A stretch of 64,000 nucleotides of DNA from Bdellovibrio sp. KM01 (GTDB lineage Bacteria; Bdellovibrionota; Bdellovibrionia; Bdellovibrionales; Bdellovibrionaceae). Under the pieces are notes generated by a model. The model searched no databases, was not told the DNA's origin, and saw nothing but the letters and a program-made list of their open reading frames with translations. Numbering within the stretch: the stretch's first letter is position 1; each line of letters opens with the position of its first letter. This document shows positions 18,861 through 26,943 of the stretch, in pieces. A program made the translations under genes and the position numbers. The DNA is taken from the NCBI RefSeq assembly GCF_013752535.1, contig NZ_CP058348.1:3472001-3536000 (forward strand), read 5' to 3'.

Positions 18861-19199
18861 CTAAACCTGCATCTTCATGACTTCTTGATACGCATCGATG
18901 ATCTTGTTGCGCACCTGAACCATCACACGCAAAGCGATATCAGCTTTTTCTGCGGCAATCATGGCACCAGCGACGTCGTCCGTTTTTCCTGTTGCAACGT
19001 TTTGTGCAAATTTATCCGAAGACTTTTGCAATTCGTTCACAGAGGAAACGGCTTCCTTCAGAGTGTCAGCAAAGCTCTTACCCGATTCTGATGTATTACT
19101 GAGTGGTGTCGTCTCGCCCGAGATAGACAGTGACTTTGAGTCACGCAGATTTCCAGATTCCAGAAATCTGTTTGCATTTGATACTGTAAAACCCTCCAT
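18861..19199 (-). CDS. fliE: Flagellar hook-basal body complex protein FliE
   Basis: This 112-residue protein has the FliE C-terminal half: FADTLKEAVSSVNELQKSSD, FAQNVATGKTDDVAGAMIAA and EKADIALRVMVQVRNKIIDA, ending YQEVMKMQV. FliE joins the MS ring to the rod. AAGGAG stands 10 bases before the ATG. It lies between flgC and fliF, its usual place. Confidence 0.95.
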   Translation of the reverse strand: MEGFTVSNANRFLESGNLRDSKSLSISGETTPLSNTSESGKSFADTLKEAVSSVNELQKSSDKFAQNVATGKTDDVAGAMIAAEKADIALRVMVQVRNKIIDAYQEVMKMQV

Positions 19200-19278
19200 G
19201 GCTTCACTTCTCCTTGTACTCTATAAAGTGTATTCTAAACGTTCTTAAATTTCCTGCTTTTTCAACCTAGTCTAGGAA

Positions 19279-19722
19279 CTATCTTCCTATCTCTAGAGCG
19301 CTCATGGCCATATCTTTTGACGCCTGCATCGCCGATACGTTGGCCTCGTAGGAACGCGACGATTGTATCATATTGGTCATTTCTTCCATGAGATTGATAT
19401 TCGGATAAGCGACGTAACCCTCTGGATTTGCATCAGGATGATCCGGCTCATATTTCATCAAAGGAGCTTTTCGATCCGAGACAACATCAGTCACCTGGAC
19501 CCGTTGCATATTCCCCATAGGGTCTGTACCTGTCACGATTTCGCCGAAGTTCTTAGCGTCGGGCATCGACTCGAAAACCACGTCCTTACGGCGATACGGA
19601 CCACCCTCAGGGGTCTGGGTTGTATTGATGTTAGCGATGTTGCTGGCAATCGTATTCATGCGCATTCTTTGCGCCGCCATACCACTGCTACTAATTCTCA
19701 TACCCGTTAAAAAATCAGCCAT
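19279..19722 (-). CDS. flgC: Flagellar basal-body rod protein FlgC
   Basis: This 147-residue proximal rod protein has the N-terminal motif MRISSSGMAAQRMRMNTIAS, then NIANINTTQTPEGGPYRRKD, a VVSDRKAPLMKYEPDHPDAN segment, and the C-terminal PNINLMEEMTNMIQSSRSYE with ANVSAMQASKDM. AGGAG lies six bases before the ATG. Confidence 0.96.
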   Translation of the reverse strand: MADFLTGMRISSSGMAAQRMRMNTIASNIANINTTQTPEGGPYRRKDVVFESMPDAKNFGEIVTGTDPMGNMQRVQVTDVVSDRKAPLMKYEPDHPDANPEGYVAYPNINLMEEMTNMIQSSRSYEANVSAMQASKDMAMSALEIGR

Positions 19723-19757
19723 GACTTACTCCTGAACATCCTGTTCTGGATTTAAAA

Positions 19758-20168
19758 TTATCTGCCTTCGGAAGCTGCGTACTTCAGAGCCGCCATTTTT
19801 TTATTGATCAGCTGAAGCGCAGTTTTGTACATGATCGCATTCTCTGACAGCGCCGACATTTCTTTTTCCAGGTCCACAGTGTTGCCGTCATTGTTCACAG
19901 CACCCTCTGGATTTTCATAAATATCAGGTCGAGTTTTAGCCACCGAAACACCACCCAGCGCGAAATGCTCGCCGCTGCTGGTGCTAAGGGCGTTCATGCC
20001 ATCCATATTTAAGGAACGAGACAATGCCTCTTCGAAATCCATCTTTTTTGCGTGATACCCTGGAGTCTCCGCATTAGCGATGTTAGAGGAGGTTACATTG
20101 TTACGCATCTGGCGCATACGCATCGACGTCGCCAGCGCGTTCGTTGTTTTATCGAAAATATCACTCAT
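19758..20168 (-). CDS. flgB: Flagellar basal-body rod protein FlgB
   Basis: This 136-residue rod protein has the FlgB N-terminus (LATSMRMRQMRNNVTSSNIA, NAETPGYHAKKMDFEEALSR) and the C-terminal helix NTVDLEKEMSALSENAIMYK. Its ATG overlaps the stop of the upstream regulator gene (ATGA), so the regulator and the rod genes are translated as a unit. Confidence 0.96.
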   Translation of the reverse strand: MSDIFDKTTNALATSMRMRQMRNNVTSSNIANAETPGYHAKKMDFEEALSRSLNMDGMNALSTSSGEHFALGGVSVAKTRPDIYENPEGAVNNDGNTVDLEKEMSALSENAIMYKTALQLINKKMAALKYAASEGR

Positions 20169-21007
20169 GCGACACCTTCTTCCCTGTACTCGTTAAGTTT
20201 GTTTCTTAAAGTTCGGATACTGATTCCAAGCATTTGCGCCGCGCGCGTGCGGTTCTGGGCCGTCAGTTCCAGGGTCTGAAGAATCAGACGCTTTTCCACC
20301 GCAGAAAGGGACATTCCGGGAGCAAAATCTGCCGCCGTATCATCCTGGATGGATTCAAATTGAATAGAAGCGACTTCGATGGTCTGGGTCTTAGCCAGAA
20401 CCACGGCGCGTTCTATAACATTTTCAAGTTCGCGGATATTTCCTGGCCAGTTCCAGCTGGTCAAACGGGCATAGGCATCCGTTGAAAAATGCATGCCTGA
20501 ACGGCCATGCATAATCTGAGTAACTTCCAGGATAAAACTCGCAATCGTATTGAAATCGCCGGTGCGATCTTCAAGACGTGGAACTTCCAAATGAATCACT
20601 GCAATTTTATAAAACAAGTCCTGTCTGAATTGTTCCTGCTTCACCATCGCGCGCAAATCGCGACGGGATGTGGAAATGAAACGTGGCTTTGTGCCATCCG
20701 TTCTTTCCGCAAGCTTCATCAACTCCGCCTGAACGTGAGATGATGCGCAATCCAAATCCTCAATTAGTAAAGTGCCGCCATCAACTTTATCAAAGTTAAA
20801 ACCACCGGCGTTTTTGCATTCCAAAACCTGAAGCTTCCCCGAACGGCTTTTAGAGTAAATGTAACGAGCCAGACTGGTTTTACCCACACCGGCTTCACCA
20901 AGCACCAAGAGACTTGCTTGTGTTGCTGCCAACTGCAAACCCAACTGCTTTGCTTCGTTCATTTTTCTGTCTTCGATGTTCAAAGCATCAAAATCAAAAT
21001 ACGACAT
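20165..21007 (-). CDS. AAA+/Fis-type regulator of the sigma-54 activator family lacking the GAFTGA loop
   Basis: This 280-residue protein has Walker A (GEAGVGKT, 37-44), an altered Walker B (TLLIEDLD, 79-86, where activators have TLFLDEIGD), the arginine-finger segment FRQDLFYKI (127-135), WPGNIRELEN (187-196) and a Fis-type helix-turn-helix (NRTRAAQMLGISIRTLRNKL, 252-271). It has no receiver domain. The stretch between Walker A and B is about 25 residues shorter than in the NtrC-type protein at 41880. What is gone is exactly the ESELFGH-GAFTGA region that contacts sigma-54. It may be a TyrR-like or accessory flagellar regulator rather than a sigma-54 activator. It overlaps flgB by 4 bp. I could not name it. 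Confidence 0.85.
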   Translation of the reverse strand: MSYFDFDALNIEDRKMNEAKQLGLQLAATQASLLVLGEAGVGKTSLARYIYSKSRSGKLQVLECKNAGGFNFDKVDGGTLLIEDLDCASSHVQAELMKLAERTDGTKPRFISTSRRDLRAMVKQEQFRQDLFYKIAVIHLEVPRLEDRTGDFNTIASFILEVTQIMHGRSGMHFSTDAYARLTSWNWPGNIRELENVIERAVVLAKTQTIEVASIQFESIQDDTAADFAPGMSLSAVEKRLILQTLELTAQNRTRAAQMLGISIRTLRNKLNEYREEGVA

Positions 21008-21020
21008 CCTGTCTTTACTC

Positions 21021-23795
21021 CTACTTGCTTTCCTGCTTGTCCGCTGCCATTGCGGGAATTCTTTGAATATACTTTTTATAACCGTCTCGCCATTCGGAGT
21101 TCTTCAGCTGCTCTTGTGCGAGATTTTTCCAGAATCCACTTTTTTGACCCTTGAATTCGTTCCAAACCTCAGCAGCCTTTTGAACTTCGCCGCGATTAAA
21201 ATAAATCTGACCCAATTTGTATCTGATGGAAGAAAGAGGTCTTGTGTCCTCGTACTGTTCCAAAAGATTTTTATAAGAGCCAATCGCTTTGTCTTTCTGA
21301 CCGGCTTCCAGGTACACATTCCCCATCATTTCCAAAGCTTTGGCATGAACCACCGCTGGAACCTTTTGAGAATCGGTTTTCAATTTATCGATCATTCCCA
21401 AAGCCTGAAGAGCTTCGTCTTTTTTACCTTGCTTCAATTGAAGTTCTGCAAGTTTCAAGTAAGGCTCTGCCACCAACTCCGGCTGACCTTTCCAGGTTCT
21501 TAGCAACTCTCCCAAATAACGAACCGCGGAGTCCGTGTCACCACGACGCTCTAGCAAGCGAACTGCAATTCCCACGCGCTCGATCTGATCGTTTTCAGAA
21601 AGCTTCTCTGGATTTTTGATATTCTTAAGGTACTCGTAAGCTTGATTGTATTTTTGCTCATTCGAAGAAACTGCCGCCAGACGTAAATTTAATTCTTCGA
21701 TAGAAGGAACTTCTTCCTTGACGCTGATCTCTTTGGCCTCAGGAGTGCCTTGCAAAGCATACACACGATTCAACACTTCTTTGTAATAGCGTTCAGACTC
21801 TGCCGGAGTTCCCGCCATTTCAAAAGCGCGACCGACATTGAATTTTGTATCCAGACGGTTAGAGTTTTTCAACCAGTTGTCAGCATATTGACTGTGAGTT
21901 TTCAAGGCACCGATGAAATCGCCCTTTTCAACTTGATCGTCCAATTTACTGTTGATGTTGCCGATAATTCGACCGGTCAACAAAGGAGCATCGACAGAAC
22001 CTGGATGTTCCTTATAGTACTTCGATAAAAGATTTACGGACTTATCAAACTCTCCACGTTGAGAGTAACCATCCGCTACCATCACAGTCGCAAATTGCTC
22101 CATGTTTGGCAGATCCACTTTCTTCGCAAGTTCCATGATTTCTTTAACGGCGTTGGCTGTTTCTTTGGGTTTCATGCCCTTCATACGAGCACTCAACAAA
22201 CGCAAACGCGCGATCACCGCGCTGGGCGTTTCGCCATAGCGGAAATATGTTTCAAGATAAGCACCCATCACGCGGGATTTGTCAGCACCCAAGATATCCA
22301 GCAACTCCCCAAGGCGGGTCATCGCATAAGGAGCATGGTCACTGGATGGGAATTTTTTAACAAACTCACGGTACATGTCCAAACTTTGGGGATACATTTT
22401 CAACCCAAACATGGATTCAGCCTGGTTGTAAAAAGCATTCGGATAAATATTTTGACCCTCTGGATATTTCTTCAAAGAGTTTTTGTATTCATCAACGGCC
22501 TTCGCGTAATTCTTAGCGCGAACCCAGACGTCACCACGACGGTAAGCGGCTTCCACTTTCAAATCACGGTTTGTAGAGTTTTTTTCAATCTCATTAAACT
22601 GCGCAACGGCATCGTCCCATTTATTTAAACGCATGAAAGCCAAGCCCGTGCCCATACGAGCCAGGTCTTTGGACAATGATTCTTTTCCACCGAAGTTTTT
22701 ATTTTCGATATGCTCTTTGAACAGACGAAGGGCTGCCAAATTATCGCCACGATCCAAAGTCAAATAGCCAACCTTCAATGACGTTCGTTCCGCCAAAGGA
22801 GATGTTGGGTATTTTTCAATCGCTTCTTTATATTTCTGAACGGCTTCGTCAAAGTATTCCATTTTTCCGCTTTGTTTGTACAAAGCAAGATTCACGTCGC
22901 CCGTCATGAAGTCGATGATTTCGTTGTATTCAGACTTTGGATACTTTTCGCGGAACCATTCACGAGTTTTCAAATAGACGGCGTAACGTTCTTTTTCAAA
23001 AAGAGTCAAAAGCAGACGCGCCTGCTTGTTTTCTTCAGTTCCTTTGGGAGTGATCTCGTAAATAGTTGGAGTGATTTTTAGTTTTTCCCACTGGGCCACC
23101 GGAGTTTCCAACATAGGAAAGGAGATATAATAGTTATCTTTGGCACGAATGATCGAGTCTTCCTTAATATCATAAGGTTTGATCGAAAAACGTTCATAGT
23201 TGGGATCCCCACCATCAAAGATACCGGATTGGATCTGATCCGCTTGCGCCACCACAGTTCCCGAATCCTTGATTGCCAACGCATCTGAAGTAGCTGGCTT
23301 GCGGTTTGTAGTTTTAACTTTCGCAATTGTTTTTGCAGACTTAGGCGCTGCCTCTGTCGTTACCGTTTCATCTTTTTTAGCTGGAATTTTTTTGGCTGCT
23401 TTAACCATATTGGGATTTAAATAGAAATCCATGATCAAGCGGGAAGGTTGGTCAGTCAGATAATCAAAAGTATCAACGCTTTCACCAGCCAGTGTGAAAG
23501 AGATCACAGATTTACCATCCGTGCCCTGAGCATCCACTGTTACTTTGGTAACCATGTCACTTTTAAATGTGTTGAGTGACTTGATCGTGGATTCATCAAG
23601 AGCAGGGACAGTCATACGGACGATGGTCTGGCCTTTGTCATCCAAACGCTTCACATCGTAGTCCCAATTTTGTTGGCCCAATAACTCCAAATGCACAGTA
23701 TCGCCCTGGAAGTTGATGAAGCCATTTACTTTGTTATTTGCTGCATTGGCGACTAGACCAAAGCAAAGGCATCCTGCCAAAATTACGTTGCGCAA
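21021..23795 (-). CDS. Periplasmic AMIN-domain and TPR-repeat protein heading the flagellar operon
   Basis: This protein of about 924 residues has a signal peptide (ending ANA), an AMIN-like beta domain (about residues 20-125, ending DYLTDQPSRLIMDFYLNP) and a lysine/threonine-rich linker. From residue 250 it is filled with tetratricopeptide repeats (for example FYNQAESMFGLKMYPQSLDM, AVHAKALEMMGNVYLEAGQK). AMIN domains usually target envelope sites or peptidoglycan, so this may be a scaffold for motor or envelope assembly. GAGGAG lies seven bases before a TTG at 23795 but abuts the GTG at 23804, so the TTG start is favoured. A sigma-54 promoter lies just upstream. Confidence 0.75.
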   Translation of the reverse strand: MRNVILAGCLCFGLVANAANNKVNGFINFQGDTVHLELLGQQNWDYDVKRLDDKGQTIVRMTVPALDESTIKSLNTFKSDMVTKVTVDAQGTDGKSVISFTLAGESVDTFDYLTDQPSRLIMDFYLNPNMVKAAKKIPAKKDETVTTEAAPKSAKTIAKVKTTNRKPATSDALAIKDSGTVVAQADQIQSGIFDGGDPNYERFSIKPYDIKEDSIIRAKDNYYISFPMLETPVAQWEKLKITPTIYEITPKGTEENKQARLLLTLFEKERYAVYLKTREWFREKYPKSEYNEIIDFMTGDVNLALYKQSGKMEYFDEAVQKYKEAIEKYPTSPLAERTSLKVGYLTLDRGDNLAALRLFKEHIENKNFGGKESLSKDLARMGTGLAFMRLNKWDDAVAQFNEIEKNSTNRDLKVEAAYRRGDVWVRAKNYAKAVDEYKNSLKKYPEGQNIYPNAFYNQAESMFGLKMYPQSLDMYREFVKKFPSSDHAPYAMTRLGELLDILGADKSRVMGAYLETYFRYGETPSAVIARLRLLSARMKGMKPKETANAVKEIMELAKKVDLPNMEQFATVMVADGYSQRGEFDKSVNLLSKYYKEHPGSVDAPLLTGRIIGNINSKLDDQVEKGDFIGALKTHSQYADNWLKNSNRLDTKFNVGRAFEMAGTPAESERYYKEVLNRVYALQGTPEAKEISVKEEVPSIEELNLRLAAVSSNEQKYNQAYEYLKNIKNPEKLSENDQIERVGIAVRLLERRGDTDSAVRYLGELLRTWKGQPELVAEPYLKLAELQLKQGKKDEALQALGMIDKLKTDSQKVPAVVHAKALEMMGNVYLEAGQKDKAIGSYKNLLEQYEDTRPLSSIRYKLGQIYFNRGEVQKAAEVWNEFKGQKSGFWKNLAQEQLKNSEWRDGYKKYIQRIPAMAADKQESK

Positions 23796-23837
23796 AGTGT
23801 TCACTCCTCGAACCCCTTTTCCCCTGCGTTATGCATT

Positions 23838-23853
23838 TGCACATACGATGCCA
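23838..23853 (-). promoter_or_regulatory. Sigma-54 (-24/-12) promoter for the flagellar operon
   Basis: On the minus strand the sequence TGGCATCGTATGTGCA matches the RpoN pattern TGGCAC-N5-TTGCA in its key positions: GG and GC ten bases apart, with TGGCA and TGCA intact. It lies about 35-45 bp before the start codon of the first gene of the operon, at a workable distance. Sigma-54 control of basal-body and hook genes is well known in several Proteobacteria. Confidence 0.72.
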
Positions 23854-23912
23854 GCCTTGCAAAGGTCTATTGGCAAATATGTTCAAGATGGGCAAAATGT
23901 TTCATAGAATTA

Positions 23913-23928
23913 TTGTCAGGCCTGACAA
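23913..23928. promoter_or_regulatory. Perfect 16-bp palindrome in the divergent spacer
   Basis: TTGTCAGGCCTGACAA is a perfect palindrome. It is placed 60 bp upstream of the sigma-54 element and about 80 bp before the lipoprotein gene at 24007. It has the size of a dimeric regulator or enhancer site. No regulator can be assigned. Confidence 0.5.
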
Positions 23929-24006
23929 AGCGATGACAGCGACGTTGGTCTGGATTGAATTTGTAAGACTGAATTTTCCGTCAGAAAATTCCGATAGATA
24001 GGCGAT

Positions 24007-24495
24007 ATGAAAAACCACTTTAAATACATCATCATGAGCTTACTTCTTGGCAGTTGCGTATCGGTGGAACTCCCTGGTGGCAAGGTAACGGCCGCTAAAG
24101 ACGTGGAGTTTTCGGAGCCTGGCGGAGACTATTCCAAAATTAAAGCCAAAGGTGCGGATCGCGCATGGCAGAGTTCTAAAACGGGAAACACTATTTCCTA
24201 TATCTCTGAGTGCGGCGGTAATACCGACGCGAGTTTGCAGACTTTGGAAACAGAGTCGTTGAGTGCATTGAATAAATTGGAAGTTTTAAAAACGGAAGAA
24301 AAGCTTTTTAATGGACGTGCTTCCCGCCAAACGACTTCAGTAGGTTCCATCGATGGCGTACCCGTAGCACTTTCTCTGGTGGTCTTTAAAAAGAACGGCT
24401 GCAACTATACCTTGAGTTATGGTGGCGTTGAGAAACAATTCAATTCGGAACTTCCCGTATTTGAAAATTTCAAAGCAAACTTCAAGGCACCATAA
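24007..24495 (+). CDS. Lipoprotein of unknown function, first gene of the mlaEFD operon
   Basis: This 162-residue protein has a lipobox (LLGSC, Cys at about residue 17), so it is probably an outer-membrane or inner-membrane lipoprotein. The rest contains a predicted alpha/beta domain with two further cysteines (SECGG and KNGCNYTLSY). It has no motif I recognise. Its stop codon is directly followed by the mlaE start, which suggests a role with the lipid transporter, perhaps as an accessory lipoprotein; this is inference. Confidence 0.7.
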   Translation: MKNHFKYIIMSLLLGSCVSVELPGGKVTAAKDVEFSEPGGDYSKIKAKGADRAWQSSKTGNTISYISECGGNTDASLQTLETESLSALNKLEVLKTEEKLFNGRASRQTTSVGSIDGVPVALSLVVFKKNGCNYTLSYGGVEKQFNSELPVFENFKANFKAP

Positions 24496-25284
24496 ATGTT
24501 ACAAGCCCTTTTACCTCTTACTAACTTCACGATAGAGATCTTCCACTTCCTGGGTGGTATTGGTCTTTTGACTCGTGATATTTTTCGCGAGCTGACGTCC
24601 AGCAAACTTTACTGGCGTCTGTTGGGCGAGCAAATTTATCAAGTCGGCATTCGTTCTGCCCCCCTGATCGTAGTCACAGCTGTGACTATCGGTGCGGTGA
24701 TGTCTTTGCAATTTGGTCTGGGCTTGGAAAAGTTCGGTGGTAAGATGTATGTTCCAAAACTCTTAGCCGTCACCATCTTACGCGAAATGGGCCCTATGTT
24801 CACAAGCTTGATGCTGGCGGCCCGCGTGGGCGCCGGCATTGCCAGTGAAATTGGTTCGATGGTCGTCACTCAGCAGGTGGATGCTATCCGTGCCTTGGGT
24901 ACTTCCCCGATTCGTAAAATTGTTATCCCTCGCGTATTAGCCTGCTTGATTACTTTACCCATTCTTTGCGCTGTCACCAACGTGGTGGCGAATGCGGGTG
25001 GCTTGTTCATCGGGGCCGTTGAATTGAATCTGGATCCAAGTTTTTATCTTTTGAAAGTTTTGTCCACGTCCTCGGTCGGCGACTACGTTTCTGGCTTCGG
25101 AAAAACGTTCTTCTTTTCTTTATTCATCTCAATCCCCGCTTGTTACTTTGGATTGAATGTTAAAAACGGAACGAAAGAAGTCGGCATCGCGACGACAAAA
25201 GCGGTCGTGGTTTCTTCTATTTTGATTTTGATTGGGGATTTCTTTCTTTCGAAACTATTCTGGATTGTGGAGAAAATCTTATGA
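24496..25284 (+). CDS. mlaE: Phospholipid ABC transporter permease MlaE
   Basis: This 262-residue membrane protein has the MlaE/TGD1 family signatures: YQVGIRSAPLIVVTAVTIGA, LREMGPMFTSLMLAARVGAG and VVTQQVDAIRALGTSP, the last being the coupling-helix region. Five to six membrane segments are visible. It is the inner-membrane channel of the system that moves phospholipids between membranes. It overlaps mlaF by 4 bp. Confidence 0.95.
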   Translation: MLQALLPLTNFTIEIFHFLGGIGLLTRDIFRELTSSKLYWRLLGEQIYQVGIRSAPLIVVTAVTIGAVMSLQFGLGLEKFGGKMYVPKLLAVTILREMGPMFTSLMLAARVGAGIASEIGSMVVTQQVDAIRALGTSPIRKIVIPRVLACLITLPILCAVTNVVANAGGLFIGAVELNLDPSFYLLKVLSTSSVGDYVSGFGKTFFFSLFISIPACYFGLNVKNGTKEVGIATTKAVVVSSILILIGDFFLSKLFWIVEKIL

Positions 25285-26030
25285 GTGACAAACCACAAGC
25301 CTTTATCGAAGTGATTGATTTCCATAAATCCTTTGAGGAGAAAAAAGTCCACCAAGGCGTGAGCTTCTACGTCCGCAAAGGTGAATGCCTGGGGCTCATC
25401 GGGGGATCTGGTACGGGTAAATCCGTTCTGTTGCGCACATTGGTGGGCTTGGAAAAACCCGACAAAGGGCAAGTCATCGTGGATGGAACTCCGATTCATG
25501 GTATGAACGAAGCTCAATTGGTCGATGTTCGTAAAAAAGTGGCCTATGCATTCCAAGGCGGTGCTCTTTTTGACTCGATGACGGTTTATGAAAACCTAGC
25601 ATATCCTCTTCGCGAGCATTTTAATTTCTCTGAAAAAGAAGTCGAAGCCCAAATCAAAGCTCAATTGGAAGAATTCGGCCTGGCGCCGGGAACTGAAAAG
25701 CTTTACCCGGGAAGTCTTTCCGGGGGCATGCAAAAACGTGTGGGCTTAGCCCGTGCGATGATGATTCATCCTCAAGTGGTTTTATACGATGAACCAACGG
25801 CAGGCCTGGATCCTTATAATACCAAAAAAATTCAAGAATCTATTTTGAAATTAAAATCCAAAGGGATGACTTCGATATTGGTCACCCATGATATGCCGAC
25901 CGTGTATGCTGTTTGCGACAAAGTAGCTTTGCTGCAAAATGGTCGCATCAGCGAACAGTATACGATCGATACTTTGAAAAAAGAGCCGAGCGGCGCGATG
26001 ACAGAATTTATCAACGGAGAGAGCGCGTAA
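25281..26030 (+). CDS. mlaF: Phospholipid ABC transporter ATPase MlaF
   Basis: This 249-residue ABC ATPase has Walker A (IGGSGTGKSVLLRTL), AYAFQGGALFDSMTVYENLA as Q-loop region typical of MlaF, signature LSGGMQKRVGLARAM, Walker B (VVLYDEPTAGLDP) and the switch histidine in VTHDMPTVY. The start overlaps mlaE (ATGA), and the stop overlaps mlaD (TAATG). Confidence 0.95.
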   Translation: MSDKPQAFIEVIDFHKSFEEKKVHQGVSFYVRKGECLGLIGGSGTGKSVLLRTLVGLEKPDKGQVIVDGTPIHGMNEAQLVDVRKKVAYAFQGGALFDSMTVYENLAYPLREHFNFSEKEVEAQIKAQLEEFGLAPGTEKLYPGSLSGGMQKRVGLARAMMIHPQVVLYDEPTAGLDPYNTKKIQESILKLKSKGMTSILVTHDMPTVYAVCDKVALLQNGRISEQYTIDTLKKEPSGAMTEFINGESA

Positions 26031-26839
26031 TGGAATCATCAAACAGCACCCAAGTTAAAGTTGGAATCTTCCTGGCGATCGGAATTGTGATCATCTTAGG
26101 ATCGATCTTTTTCATCGGCGGCGAAAAATCCATCTTTAAATCCTATATTAACCTGCATGCGCACTTTGAACAAGTTCAGGGTCTGGCAGAAGGCAGCGTG
26201 GTATCCCTTTCCGGCATCACGATCGGCAACGTGCAAAAGATCAATTTTCTTTCTGACAAGAATTCTTTGGACGTAGTGATGAGAGTCGACAAGGAATTCC
26301 TTCCGCGCATTCGCGAAGGCTCTCAGGTCGAAATTCGCACTCAGGGTGCCTTGGGCGATAAGTTCGTCTTTATTATTCCCGCAGACCCTCGCAACCCCGA
26401 AGTGAAAGACGGCACAATCCTGGAAGTAGCCAAAGCCACTGACCTGATCGGTGTGATCTCTGAACGTGGCAGCGAGGCTGGTAAGTTGTTTGATATTATC
26501 GATGAAATGCACAAGATCGCGAAATCCATGAACGATGGCAACCGCCTGGGGAAAATCATGGCCAACTTTGAATCCACGTCGGCTAACTTAAGCAAAGTCA
26601 GCGGTGACGCTTCTAAAATGATGAGCCACTTAAGTGACGGTAACAGCGGTGAGAAATTGAAAAATACTATCAACCGTCTGGATGCGATCGTAGCGAAAGT
26701 AGATCGCGGTGAAGGCACATTGGGTGCTTTGATCAATGACCCAAGCATTCACAATCAGTTGAAGGCACTTTTGGGCGGGACTCAACGTAAAAACAACGTT
26801 AAAAACCTTCTTCGCACATCCATCGAAAAAGAAGATTAA
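26030..26839 (+). CDS. mlaD: MCE-domain lipid-binding protein MlaD
   Basis: This 269-residue protein has an N-terminal membrane anchor (about residues 10-30) and an MCE domain (LHAHFEQVQGLAEGSVVSLS then GITIGNVQKINF). A long helical tail ends in LDAIVAKVDRGEGTLGALIN and DPSIHNQLKALLGG, the helices that build a central tunnel in MCE hexamers. The ATG at 26030 overlaps the mlaF stop; a longer in-frame opening starting at 25913 lies entirely within mlaF and is rejected. No mlaB or mlaC is seen here. Confidence 0.93.
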   Translation: MESSNSTQVKVGIFLAIGIVIILGSIFFIGGEKSIFKSYINLHAHFEQVQGLAEGSVVSLSGITIGNVQKINFLSDKNSLDVVMRVDKEFLPRIREGSQVEIRTQGALGDKFVFIIPADPRNPEVKDGTILEVAKATDLIGVISERGSEAGKLFDIIDEMHKIAKSMNDGNRLGKIMANFESTSANLSKVSGDASKMMSHLSDGNSGEKLKNTINRLDAIVAKVDRGEGTLGALINDPSIHNQLKALLGGTQRKNNVKNLLRTSIEKED

Positions 26840-26872
26840 TCACCTCCTATACATCTAAATAGTTAAATCCAA

Positions 26873-26893
26873 AGAGGGCTCAAGAAGCCCTCT
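26873..26893 (+). terminator. Terminator of the mla operon
   Basis: The arms AGAGGGCT and AGCCCTCT enclose a 5-base loop and are followed by a T-run, 33 bp after the mlaD stop. Confidence 0.88.
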
Positions 26894-26943
26894 TTTTGCA
26901 TTATTACTCCTTGTCGTGATCCAAAAGTTCCCAGGAGGAATAT

